NCBI GenBank assembly: GCA_905250025.1 | Contig: CAJNOJ010000008.1 | Location: 496,001 to 560,000, forward strand | From: Adineta ricciae | Lineage: Eukaryota; Rotifera; Eurotatoria; Adinetida; Adinetidae | Length of the DNA: 64,000 bases | Reading direction: 5' to 3' | Shown: positions 11,344-21,360 of the stretch, in pieces | Position numbering within the stretch: position 1 is the first letter of the stretch | Layout: each line of letters begins with the position of its first letter | Program-made: the position numbers and the translations under genes | The notes under the pieces: model-generated | Seen by the model: the letters and a program-made list of their open reading frames with translations, nothing else | Database searches by the model: none | Told to the model about the DNA's origin: nothing

Positions 11344-11961
11344 CTTTATGTTAAATAGCCAACCAACGCGATTTACGACTTTGATAGAAATGAATGATAA
11401 AAATATGTCCGTCGAAGTGGAAACATTACATCGCCGTGAGAGAAAAGGAGAATAAAAGTGAAAGAATCGAATGAAATCAAACAGTTTAAACCAAGAAAAC
11501 CGCCAGACGATATCTATATATATCTCCACTTTCTTCGGTATTTGTGAACACTCTTATGCATCATTTTATCCCAAATGATTGATTGAACAACGTATGACTT
11601 TTGAGCTTCGGCTTTAAAATTGTCATCCGACAGATGAGAGCTATTCATTGACCAATATAGAATTTGTAATAGTATCAGGATTAGCGACATTACAAGGTTA
11701 TGTGTATTCCACAGTTATCCATGAACACTTTCCATTATCTCCAGATACAATTATGAAGAAGACGAATTGCCATAGAAGCCATTCAACAAGAAAAAAAGGA
11801 TGACAGCAGCTGCGTTTCTGCTATTATTGTCTTTCGAATCTACTCGATATACCTTTCGACTTGTCGTAATGCTTTTACATGAAAAAAAAACGCGATGATA
11901 GATAACTGCGTTATCACTATTTATTCGAAGTCGTCTTTCGTGTTTTGAATACGTTTGAGCC
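11344..11961. promoter_or_regulatory. Intergenic region between divergent genes
   Basis: 618 bp between the secreted-protein gene (minus) and the LC8-like gene (plus). A TATA-like run at about 11513-11522 could serve the minus-strand gene. Otherwise AT-rich, without recognisable coding sequence, RNA gene or repeat. Confidence 0.35.
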
Positions 11962-12396
11962 ATGCTTACAACAGCAACAACAACATCTCCTAATCGTATG
12001 ATGAACTATGGTTCTACAGACACCATTAGTCATCTGGTCCTGAGACACCCACGTGCTCATGTTATCCAAAGTCACGGAGATGGTTTTGGTTCTTATGTTG
12101 AACGTTTATTGAATGTAGCTCACGAAACTCATCAAGCATTTCCACATTTAATTCATACATTAGAAGATTTGATTAATTATTTTCGAGAAGAACTTGAGCG
12201 AACTTATTCTTCGTATCAATTTTCGATTATTGCCGGCCATTCCTTTGATCATGATCAAATCTATGCGAATCCATCCGCGCTGATCGAACACAGCGGTATC
12301 AAAATCCTGATCGTTTCGACGATTGGCTGCTCCTATAAATGCGTCACAACGACAAGTAACGATCAGGCAGACTATCACAAATCGTTATCATGGTAG
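11962..12396 (+). CDS. Small protein with a divergent LC8/dynein-light-chain-like domain
   Basis: Single exon, 144 residues, ATG at 11962. Residues about 55-115 read LEDLINYFREELERTY, FSIIAGHSFDHDQIY and IEHSGIKILIVST. This matches the order of DYNLL-type light chains: an amphipathic helix, then a W/F-x-I-V/A-G-x-x-F strand, then a terminal I-x-I-L-L/I-x strand. The usual G-x-x-(F/Y)-G signature is altered (AGHSFDHD) and sequence identity is low. The N-terminal 50 residues (ISHLVLRHPRAHVIQSHGDG) are not part of the core fold. If correct, it is a peptide-binding hub or dynein light-chain paralogue. It could also be an unrelated small protein. Confidence 0.45.
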   Translation: MLTTATTTSPNRMMNYGSTDTISHLVLRHPRAHVIQSHGDGFGSYVERLLNVAHETHQAFPHLIHTLEDLINYFREELERTYSSYQFSIIAGHSFDHDQIYANPSALIEHSGIKILIVSTIGCSYKCVTTTSNDQADYHKSLSW

Positions 12397-15141
12397 AAAG
12401 CTTATTTATTACAAATAAAAGATCATTCATGACGAAACTATGCTTCTCTGGAGAGCTGCTTTTTTCTTTTTATTAATTGAATACATATACCCACAGAATT
12501 AATGAGTATTATTGCACAAGTCTAGTCATTGTAAAAAAGAACTGCATCGAAGAGAGTTCTAGACGACTGACAAATCGAAAACATCGACATTTGTTTTATT
12601 GATTATTCTTCGAATCGATTATGATAAAACGACTATTAACACTGTGTACGTAAGACTTCTTCTCTGTATTTAACTACAAGTATCCAACGAAAGATATGTA
12701 TATACCTCTCGACAATTCTCCACTGCAGTTGACAACGATAAGATGAAGTGTATAAAGATATCTCTGTCGACTTTCTCTCTCTCTCTGTATGTGTGTGTGT
12801 GTGTGTGCACACAGAAAAAGACAGACATACTCTCGTTCGTAATATAACAAAAGATGATGTGTCTGTATGTCAGTAGTATCCTTTAGATACATTTCCTTTG
12901 TCTATATGTATTGTCAGCTGTTGAAATGAACAGAGAAAAAGCAAAAATGTTCCATGCACTCGCTAATGGAAAAGCAAATGTCATTTACTGTTTCTTCTCC
13001 TTTGGCCTGTGATTATATCAGATGATGAGTATGCAGCTCATCGACAGCAATAAACTATAACCAACGTATAACAATTTCTTCTATTTGCAGCAATAGAGAT
13101 ATTCGATACGACAAAAAAATAAACTTCGACAATTGCTTTTTCTCTCGACATCATCGTTGACGATAGGCTCGTAAGTATTACTAACAAAAGATTTCAATAT
13201 TTTCATTTAAGACGCTGATATTTACTTAGTCGAATTTATAATAGTATATAAAATAATTGTTGAATGTCGCTTATCTTTGTATTTCGCCCTTGAAGAGGAA
13301 AAAATAGAAAAAAAGCACACATAGAAACTTCGAAGGTTCTCTGTCTCCTGTTGTGTATGATTATGTTGGCATACACACACAGATATTCTTCGTTCTTTTA
13401 CACCGAGATTTTGTCTCTTAACGCGAATGTCGCCATTGATGTATGTAATCAGAAAGAAAGGACAAGAAAAAACGAAATAAGGACTCTCATAGACACGGGG
13501 CATGTGAGAGAAAAGAAAACAGAGTATGAAAAACTACGAAAAAAAAGACGAGCGAGAGAGAGAGAAATGATTGCATTAGTATGAATCGTGCACACGAAAA
13601 AAAGGGAAAGAGAGACAGAGAGAAAAAAGAGCGAGCGCCGTAAGCGAGTGATGCAAACACTTGCTTTATGTATGCGTGCGTACGCGTTTCGTTTTAAGAA
13701 TAGATTCATTTTTTTTTACACATGTATATTTGTTAGTAGCAATGATTGGGCATACGTATCGATCAACTACATTGTCTTTTGGGGATTTTTTTCGGAAGAA
13801 AAAACATCGACCGAAGGTAAAAGATGAAAAACAACGCATGTGTTGATAGTACGCTTTTTTTCGTATGTTTGTCAGCACCTTCATATTCTTTCGCGTAAGC
13901 AACAAGATACACACGCAATTACAACCAAGGAGAGAAGGAGAAGAAAGAAGCTTGAAGGACATGTTATGTATCCTTCTAAATGCAGCTATAGTAGGAAAGA
14001 TATCTTTCTAGCTGAAGAAAAAACGACGAGAAAAGTAACGAGTCGTTGCTTTTGTCGCGCATGATTATTCGAAGCATCATTAGACTGATAACCACAACAA
14101 GTATCAGTCGTTTTTCTGGATGCGAACCAATTGGGACAGGTAGGTCTTGTGAGAATGCGTTGATATATACATCCATAACTAGTGCTTCCGTCGATCGTTA
14201 CATGGCTGACTGGTCAGTCGTAAATGGATTCAAACTTTTATCTGACAGTTTAGCCGTGTATGGATCTGACAAGCTCATTCGTCGATAAGACTTCGTTTTT
14301 GTTTCAGTTACATTCCAAAATATGGTTCTGTTTACTATAGAACAGTATTGGATTGGCAAATGTCAACTTATCAGCAAGCAAGAAAGAAAGAAAGCTGATG
14401 TTTAACAGTTTATGTTCTAATCTTTGTATTTTTGCTTTCTGTAATAAATGTACATATACATAAATAAAAAGTTCTGTTTGACGATATTGATATGTATGCT
14501 TTGGAAAGGAAAAAATCTCGAATTTCGATGAGAATGATCGGATATGATTCGAAAGAAAAGAGAAGATTGATTAGGAGAGGGGATTGATGGCGAGCGAGTT
14601 TAGAAAAATATTTGCTTGTATGCAATCAAAACAACGTTTGGAAATCACGCCCCCAAGTCTTTTCACATATTTTTGCTAACCCTTTGTCATCATTTCCATG
14701 AACGATTATTCATTTGGTCGAGTGCAAACTTCCAAAACCAGTATTGAGTTTTCCCAACGATTTCTCACACAGCAAACTCCAAATCATCAAGGAAAGACGC
14801 GTCTCAACCTTTTAATTCCACGCTCTTTTTCTCATCTTCGAAGAAGAGTATTCTAATTGCATTCCCTTCCATAAGTTCTTCGTCTCATTCTTTCATCATA
14901 TCATACTTGTCATTCACGACTGATTTTCCTTCTCTATTCCCAGTATTAAATGGTATACACCCCCGTTTCATACCGTTCGAACCAGCAGTATATCCACTGT
15001 ATTTAACATCTTCGACTGTACCATATTGATTCGATTTTCCCAACGGTAAGTTAACCCCCATACAACTGTATTCGATATGCTCACTCATCATTCGTTTTAG
15101 TTCGATTCTCTCTATCACTTTCTTTGGCTGTAAAAAAACGA
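12397..15141. other. Long gene-poor interval
   Basis: 2.7 kb without a convincing gene. It is AT-rich with purine and pyrimidine runs, and includes a (CT)n(GT)n microsatellite near 12770-12808 and GAGAGA-rich stretches near 13550-13635. Several ORFs of 60-98 codons occur on both strands, but they overlap each other and have low-complexity composition, so I do not call them. The right end (about 14950-15141) is probably the promoter and leader of the first small-peptide gene. Non-coding RNA or long UTR exons cannot be excluded. Confidence 0.45.
12770..12808. repeat. (CT)n / (GT)n dinucleotide microsatellite
   Basis: Run of TCTCTCTCTCTC followed by GTATGTGTGTGTGTGTGTG, ending in GCACAC. Simple sequence only, outside any called gene. 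Confidence 0.85.
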
Positions 15142-15390
15142 ATGGCTTCGAAACAAATTCTGTTAATCTTAATTTTATTGAATATCACTTATGCTGCTCC
15201 AGCTCGATTTTATTCGATACAGAAGTACCTTCAACTGATACAACCGTGCGCACCGGATTGTGATAATCGATACGTATGGATTACTCGAAGTATCCGAGAC
15301 GCATGTCGAAATGCAAAAAATCATCAAACGAAAAAATCCCGCCGATTTTTCTATCAAGAACGAAGACAGAAGCTAAACCTATTGACATGA
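15142..15390 (+). CDS. Small secreted peptide, YxW(F/I)TR family member 1
   Basis: Intronless, 82 residues. The ATG at 15142 starts a textbook signal peptide (MASKQILLILILLNITYAA); an in-frame TTG 18 bp earlier is not needed. The mature part carries the shared core DNRYVWITRSIRD, flanked in this copy only by Cys residues (QPCAPDC before, ACRNAK after). It ends in a basic tail with dibasic KK and RR sites. I recognise no known family. Two further copies lie downstream on the same strand. AATAAA at 15436-15441. A secreted signalling or defence peptide is a guess from size, basic character and tandem arrangement. Confidence 0.75.
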   Translation: MASKQILLILILLNITYAAPARFYSIQKYLQLIQPCAPDCDNRYVWITRSIRDACRNAKNHQTKKSRRFFYQERRQKLNLLT

Positions 15391-15838
15391 ACGTTTCCCT
15401 TGTTAAAAATTCAAGTCGAAATCTCATTCATACATAATAAAAATCAATAATATTTCGAACTAAACACGTTTTTTTTCATTAAGAAAATGATTAACAACTT
15501 AAGATTCACGTGGCAAACAAATGATTATTCAGGGTAACCGAATGATTTTGAAAAAAATCTCCGAGACTTGTTCCGATCGAGGAGGCTTTGATGGAAAGAT
15601 AATATTTGCTTAATTTATTATTATTACGATCAATCATCGTGCCTTGTCATCTCTTCAGTGTGTCACTGCACACACGACTCAACTTAGCAGATCTGTAGGT
15701 AAATCAGAGTCCTCGTTAAGCTTCATGATTCATGTATATTTGATCACAGTGCTTGTGTCAGCACTGTTTAACAGTTAAATAGACAATGGATCTTTTTACA
15801 GACATGACAACCTACCTATTCTGTCATCTTGATCAAAG
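15391..15838. other. Spacer between peptide genes 1 and 2
   Basis: About 450 bp. It contains the 3' UTR of peptide gene 1 (AATAAA at 15436) and non-coding AT-rich DNA leading to the TATA-like box of gene 2. No degenerate extra copy of the peptide core is visible on either strand. Confidence 0.5.
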
Positions 15839-15848
15839 TATATTTAAA
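15839..15848 (+). promoter_or_regulatory. Candidate TATA box of peptide gene 2
   Basis: TATATTTAAA lies 59 bp before the ATG at 15907, a spacing that fits a short leader. Position and sequence are the only support. Confidence 0.45.
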
Positions 15849-15906
15849 GAAGAACGCTAGCTTTCTGTTTGAAGCATAAAACATCTTCGAGTAAATTCGA
15901 ATCATA

Positions 15907-16167
15907 ATGACATATGCAAAATTCCTTCTTCTGATTTTACTAATCAACATTGTATGCGGACCATCCGACGGAGCATCAATTAATAAACGAAAGGCAAAGA
16001 AATTACTACGGCCGATGTTGCCTGAACACGATAATCGTTATGTATGGTTTACGCGCGATATTCACGAAGATACAAACATCGAACAACATCACTCCGAAGA
16101 GCAACGCTTGAACAAGGTTTCATCTGAACATTTGTTAAACATTCTATTGAACAACCGACGACAATGA
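15907..16167 (+). CDS. Small secreted peptide, YxW(F/I)TR family member 2
   Basis: Intronless, 86 residues. Signal peptide MTYAKFLLLILLINIVCG, then a short basic propeptide-like stretch (NKRKAKKLLRP) with a KR site. The shared core HDNRYVWFTRDIHED follows, then a Gln/Glu/His-rich spacer and a helical basic C-terminus (LLNILLNNRRQ). The core differs from member 3 at few positions. There are no Cys in the mature part. AATAAA at 16217 is followed by GTGCAGATGCTT, and a similar downstream element (AACAGATGCTT) follows the poly(A) signal of member 3, which supports gene duplication including the 3' UTR. Confidence 0.78.
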   Translation: MTYAKFLLLILLINIVCGPSDGASINKRKAKKLLRPMLPEHDNRYVWFTRDIHEDTNIEQHHSEEQRLNKVSSEHLLNILLNNRRQ

Positions 16168-17342
16168 ATATCGATTGTTGTTTGTATGTGTGCGTGTGTG
16201 AAACATTTCTTCGTGGAATAAATGTGCAGATGCTTTTCATCTCCTAGGAAAATAACTTGATTTCCAATGCAAACAGACGTATGTTAACACAAATATGTTG
16301 CTATTTTGATTATTTCATAGTTGAAAGTATTTTTTTCGACGTGGGCGAATGATTCATTATTTGAAAAATTGAATAAATTATTTATATATTCGCTTTGTGC
16401 ATGACTTCGGAATGGAATTAAATCGAATACGACCCATGCTAAAGCGAACATTTCAGAAAGATTGAAAACACTTTCTTCTACTAGAATTCTCTCTACAGTT
16501 CAGAGATTTGCACGCAGACATCGTGCTGAATAGTAGAGCATGAAGTTTAACGAAATGCTGTGTTGCATAGGTGCGTGTTTTTCTTGCATTATTTATGTTT
16601 GAAGCAACGAAACGAAGCCGCATAGTTTCTTTTTAACGAAAGTTGTGATTTCGCTTCTATATTGACAAGCTTGTTTTCGTCATCAACGACCGTGTGGACT
16701 CTCTGCTTGTTTTTCTCGTACATTTTAGGTTCAAATGGCTATATAGATCATTTCTGTGATTACTAAGATTTTTTTTTAGATCCGAGAGAGAATATATTCC
16801 TTCTCCAAAATTAGAGTAAATACTCCTTTTCTCTTTTACCATAATTTCCCCTCTCCTATTTATTATTCGTCAGTGAACACATCGTGAAGCATAGCCTCTT
16901 TTGTCTATTTCTTCCTCTCTTATATAAATTAAACACAAAATAGCTATTAGACAGAACAATGAAAATAGTCGCAGAGATGGTCACTTGTTCGACAGTATGT
17001 GAACCCTTAGGTAATCGCTTTTGACATATTCGGTACTATGATAGTTTTATATTAATCGCATTATTTGGCCGCCTACGCTGAATAATACCTCCAAACCGAT
17101 CAGGATCTATTTGGTTGCAAACTAATGTTCTTGCTACTTAACGTCACACCATCGTGCTTAGTTGGAATTGCGCATTGCCCTGGTTTCCGCAAAGCAAATT
17201 GTGAATAGTTTCCGTCGAACGTGTAAATGCAAATATTTCGTATTTGTTTTAGATTTGATTTCACTGAATAAAATCTTGGCAAATTTCCTTCCTGGTTGTA
17301 TTTAGTGAATATATTCTATCGGATAGAGTCTCTGATCTGAAC
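16168..17342. other. Spacer between peptide genes 2 and 3
   Basis: 1.17 kb of AT-rich DNA holding the 3' UTR of peptide gene 2 and the promoter side of gene 3. Several overlapping short ORFs show no coding character. No further copy of the peptide core is seen. Confidence 0.45.
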
Positions 17343-17600
17343 ATGTCTTTAACATCCTCATCCATTCGATTTATTGTTCAATTCTTCATTCTCATTCTTC
17401 TTTTGAATGTTATTGTGGCTGAATACGAACGTCCACGTATGATCCAACGACCACATCAACGCTCGACAGGAAGTAACTATGCGTACGCTTGGTTTACTCG
17501 AGACATTCACGACGATGACTCCAACAGTGATGAAGTTAACAGTCAAGACGCTGCTCGTATAAGATTTTTCAAAAAATTATTCGACAACGACAAAGATTAA
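17343..17600 (+). CDS. Small secreted peptide, YxW(F/I)TR family member 3
   Basis: Intronless, 85 residues. A slightly longer signal sequence (FIVQFFILILLLNVIVAE) is followed by a basic Arg/Gln/His stretch. The core YAYAWFTRDIHDDD follows, then an acidic Ser/Asp/Glu segment and a terminal helix (ARIRFFKKLFDNDKD). The core aligns without gaps with members 1 and 2. AATAAA at 17633-17638 with the shared ACAGATGCTT just after it. Being the most distant member, it shows which positions are constrained: the aromatic Y, W, (F/I)-T-R, and I-(H/R). Confidence 0.76.
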   Translation: MSLTSSSIRFIVQFFILILLLNVIVAEYERPRMIQRPHQRSTGSNYAYAWFTRDIHDDDSNSDEVNSQDAARIRFFKKLFDNDKD

Positions 17601-18161
17601 GACCACTTCTGTATCTCCTACTTACTTATTGAAATAAATACAAGAACAGATGCTTGCAAACTATTCCTTTCTAGATTGTATCTTTTCTTCTCTCATTAAA
17701 AACCTAATCCTCAGTTAAGTCGGATAGAATCGAAAATGGTCTCCTCATGAAAAGGTTTGTTCTTGTCTCCAGTTAGATGCAATTATATAGTTGTACGTAC
17801 AAGAACATTACTAGCTGTTGTAGTAGAACAATACTAAGCAATGAACATGTGAACACAAAATAAGAAATACACATAAAGGGGGAAAACAAACGAAAACAGC
17901 GAAACTGGAGGGCGAGAGAGAAACAGGAGCTATGTATGATATATTTTATGCCTTCTTATGCCTTTTTTCAGCCATGTTTTTTTTTCATATTATAATTAAA
18001 ACGATGCTTAGTTAGAGAAACAACAACAAAAAAAAAACAACGAACAAAATTTGAGAAAAATCGATCATATGCTTCTTTTCAATACGAACACTGTCTTGAT
18101 GAAATTATAAACTGTTCATACAGTAAAAGAACATATTGAAGTTTTTATTTTCATTCGTTAT
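17601..18161. other. Convergent intergenic region
   Basis: 561 bp between peptide gene 3 (plus) and the zinc-knuckle gene (minus). The reverse complement carries AATAAAA near 18138-18146, a likely poly(A) signal for the zinc-knuckle gene close to its stop. Nothing else recognised. Confidence 0.45.
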
Positions 18162-19132
18162 CTAATGGTCATCATCACCACCTTGTTGATTGGAATTACC
18201 ACGTGTATCTGGTTCACTACAATCTCGAGCAAAATGGCCGGGTTTGTTGCATCGATAGCAGCTACCGCCGCCTCCTGAAAATGATAGAGGATGAATTGAA
18301 CTAATCGAGAGAGAGAGAAAATCAACTGTTTGCTCACATACCTCGACTTCCACGGAAACCACCACTGCCAAAGTTATTTGCGCGTGGTTCTGGGCAATCA
18401 CGGCTTAAATGACCTGACAGAAATGGCAAATAATTTGCGTGTCAGATATTTCTCAATGAAAACAAATTACCAGGTTGATTGCAGTTGTAGCAAACACTTT
18501 GACTGCTGTCTGATGGGCAATCACGCGCCAAGTGACCAGTTTGGTTGCAACGGTAACTACGACACAAAATTTCTACTCTATCTTTCGATGGCCAGGAATA
18601 ACTAGCTTACCAACGGCCACCTGATCTATCATAAGAACCACCATATCCACCACCACGACCTCCACCTAGAAACAGAAAAAAGTTTATTACATGATGTCAA
18701 TATTTTGCGAAAGAAAATTTTAGCCCCGACTAGGATGAATTTCAATTTTTCTCCTTATTATTATCAGAAAACGAATCGACTTTAGTTAGCAACTGACCAT
18801 ACGAACCACGTCCTCCGTACGAACTTCCACCACCGTACGAACCTAGAAAATAAATTCAATGCCTTGCTGCCAGAAGTTCGAAAACTTGTTCCATGATCAA
18901 ACCTCGTCCACCGCCAAATCCACCTCGGCCACCACCACCTACAAAATCGCAAACAGATACACTAACATCTATCCATCATTTAATCATTTACCGCTGCCAC
19001 CATCGCCATCGGGACATTCACGAGCAAAGTGACCCGGCTGAAAACATTGCAGATCGTTCATACGACGAACTCACGCCCATTCAAACTTACTTGATTGCAT
19101 TTATAACATACGCTTCCACCTCTTGAACTCAT
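18162..19132 (-). CDS. CNBP: CNBP-like zinc-knuckle RNA/DNA-binding protein with RGG box
   Basis: A nucleic-acid-binding protein of the CCHC zinc-knuckle type; animal CNBP binds G-rich single-stranded DNA and RNA and affects translation. Eight small exons. The first is 19091-19132 (MSSRGGSVCYKCNQ), and the stop TAG is at 18162-18164. Four CX2CX4HX4C knuckles are visible: CYKCNQPGHFAREC, CYRCNQTGHLARDC, CYNCNQPGHLSRDC and CYRCNKPGHFARDC. Between the first and second lies a Gly/Arg/Tyr-rich stretch spread over three exons (GGGGRGGFGGGR, SYGGGSSYGGRG, GGGRGGGYGGSY), longer than in vertebrate CNBP, which has seven knuckles. A TTGCAG acceptor before 19170 suggests a 5'UTR intron. It could alternatively be a GRP/CSD-less relative. 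Confidence 0.85.
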
Positions 19133-19647
19133 TTTGATGTTACTTTTATTCCACTACCTTCGTTATCTGCAAGAAAAGAGAGAAAAACATCAATGACTCA
19201 TATGTAGTGAGATCGATTCGAGTCGGGCCTCTTTGCGCACGTGATTAACTTATCGAGTTTAGTTATAATTAACCGACGTTTGTTTGAAAACGCTAATGTT
19301 CAGCTTCGAGAAAAAAAAACAAATCGGTCAGCAATAATAGATATAGAACAGAAGATGGAGGACGATATAAATCTTTCACGCTGGTAATTTTCTTATCTAC
19401 TTTGCCTGGGAGTGAGAGAGAACGCCATGCATTTGAATGAAAGAAAAACAACAGTAAATAAGAGAGTAACGACGAAGAGTTAATAACCAATGGAAAAAGG
19501 ATGACAAGTTAGAAAGCCTTCCTTTTTCTTTCAAATGCATTTGTGTGTTAACAGAAAAGAAAAATCAGATAAGTGGTCATACCGATAGACCATTCTGTAT
19601 AAACGTCTGCTACATCTATCTTTTGATTGATCAAATCCATTTCCATC
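19133..19647. promoter_or_regulatory. Intergenic region between divergent genes
   Basis: 515 bp between the zinc-knuckle gene (minus) and the Ser/Arg-rich gene (plus). It contains the probable 5'UTR intron acceptor of the former. No coding sequence recognised. Confidence 0.4.
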
Positions 19648-20697
19648 ATGAATCAATCATCAAGACTGAAGAATATCTTGAATGAAAGAACTGATCTATG
19701 GGACGATGAAACTGACAGTGAGACGTCTTCAATTGATCGAACGGAAGTCTCTGTGAATAGTTCCGGTTTATCAAGTGATGAAAATAGTCAGGCATCTCCG
19801 CGACGAACTTGTTGTTTGATTTGTTCAGTTTTACCCAATTTATCAAATGTAAATACATGTCGAAAACATTTAGCTTCTTTAACTGCAACGGTGTCATCCC
19901 CACAAGTTATTTATATGATGCCTCCAGCGATAGATAATCGTTCGACATCGCATTGCCATTGCCGGTCGAAATCGAAACGCCATTGTCGATCTAGTTCGTC
20001 ATCATCATCTGATCAATCTCGACGGCATCGAAGAAAACGTATACTGACAATCTTATCTTCAGTAAGACTAATAAATGCAACAGATCCAAATAAAACCCGT
20101 TCTTTATTCAAAGGATAGCAGTAGCGATAGTAGTCAAGATGATGCTTTCTTTTCGCCGGGTGCGTCTTCTCAAATGATAACAACTAATCAACAGCATCGA
20201 TCCGATCAGTATGTAGTTGTCAATGATTCACATAGACACTTGGACGAGAAATCGATGATTCTATCTCTAGTTCACAAGGTCAATTGTCACCTTCGCTGCC
20301 TCCATCAACTAATATCGATTCGAGAACGAACAGCAATATTAAAAATCATCAGGAACTTGTGTTCACTTCATTTCTACAGCGAAAACGTCAAGAAAATAAC
20401 GAAGAAATAGAATCAATGTTAAAGGACACACAGTCCAAGCAACATTCCAATGTTAATTCCTGCAATATTGTCGAAACAACCTTTGATTCACATATTTGCT
20501 CTGAAACTATTTCTGATCGCCCAATCATTCACGTTAAAGATGACGACGAAGAATACGATAGTACCACCGAAAAGCTCATTTCGATGAACATGACACAACT
20601 GACAGAAGAAATGATCAATCGTGAGTACCCTCAACCGAAAATATACCTCGAACGTATTTATCTTGACGACAGTATTCCGATATACGATTCAAGTTGA
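19648..20697 (+). CDS. Unrecognised Ser/Asp/Arg-rich, probably disordered protein
   Basis: Three exons (19648-20061, 20114-20208, 20271-20697) keep phase and give 311 residues. The apparent frame change in the middle is resolved by a 62-bp intron with GTATGT donor at 20209 and CTCTAG acceptor at 20270. The N-terminus is acidic/Ser-rich (DDETDSETSSIDRTE). One short region looks structured and Cys-containing (RTCCLICSVLPNLSNVNTC), perhaps a metal site. A His/Cys/Arg/Ser block (HCHCRSKSKRHCRSSSSSSS) resembles nuclear RS-type sequence. The C-terminus is acidic with a helix (MTQLTEEMINREY). No known domain. A nuclear role is a weak inference from composition only. Confidence 0.65.
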
Positions 20698-21360
20698 TCT
20701 TTTTCCCGTTTTATTTCTTGTTTTCCATGTGTATATTATACTGTTTTGTAATGAATTTTTCTGTCATCTCAAAGTGCAATAAAGATAAATCTGAACATAT
20801 GAATATTCAATTTAGTCATGGAATTACACATATATCTAATGTTAAACAGTCAAGGTTGCTTCGATCAAATCCTTGTTTTGTCATCCGATCGAACGAGATC
20901 TGATACTTTACTTTGCTCTAATTAGACTCGTGTAATCGTAGAAGTGTTTTGTTTTTTCAAAACCAATCATAGATCGCTTTTTTTTGTTCTTTCATACATA
21001 GTAACCATGTCGATCATTTTTCTCTTTTGTCGTTGTCTAGTTATATTTGTTAGAATCTAAATAAAGTGTTTACTAGACGATGGTTGTATGTGTGTGCGCA
21101 CTTCGTCGTCATCGGTTTTTTCTTTCCAATCGATTCGACTGTTCTGTTATTATTTTGGCTTTGTTCGTTTGTTTAAAAAAAATGAGAAGAAAAGAAATCA
21201 CGAACGATGATAGCAACAAAAAAATAGAACGAAAGAATTTCAAGACTTTTTCTTTTCTGATTGTCCATTAAGACGTTGACTTCCAACACGCGCAAAGACA
21301 AAGTCAGAAAACATTGTTGTTTCATATATCGAGAGGTAAGTGAGAAATTTGTCGACGACG
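20698..21360. other. Intergenic region upstream of the large coiled-coil gene
   Basis: 663 bp with T-rich 3' UTR sequence (AATAAA at about 20778 and 21060) and the presumed promoter of the next gene. No coding or RNA feature seen. Confidence 0.4.

Noticed and set aside
13222..14290. Several overlapping ORFs of 60-98 codons on both strands, some with hydrophobic runs
   Set aside because: They overlap on opposite strands, have low-complexity composition set by GA/CT runs, and show no conserved motif or plausible splice context.
16657..17282. Further members of the secreted peptide family between members 2 and 3
   Set aside because: No YxW(F/I)TR core or adjacent signal peptide could be found on either strand in this interval.
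20209..20270. Apparent frame change in the Ser/Arg-rich gene
   Set aside because: A 62-bp intron with GTATGT donor and CTCTAG acceptor explains it, and exon lengths sum to a whole number of codons.
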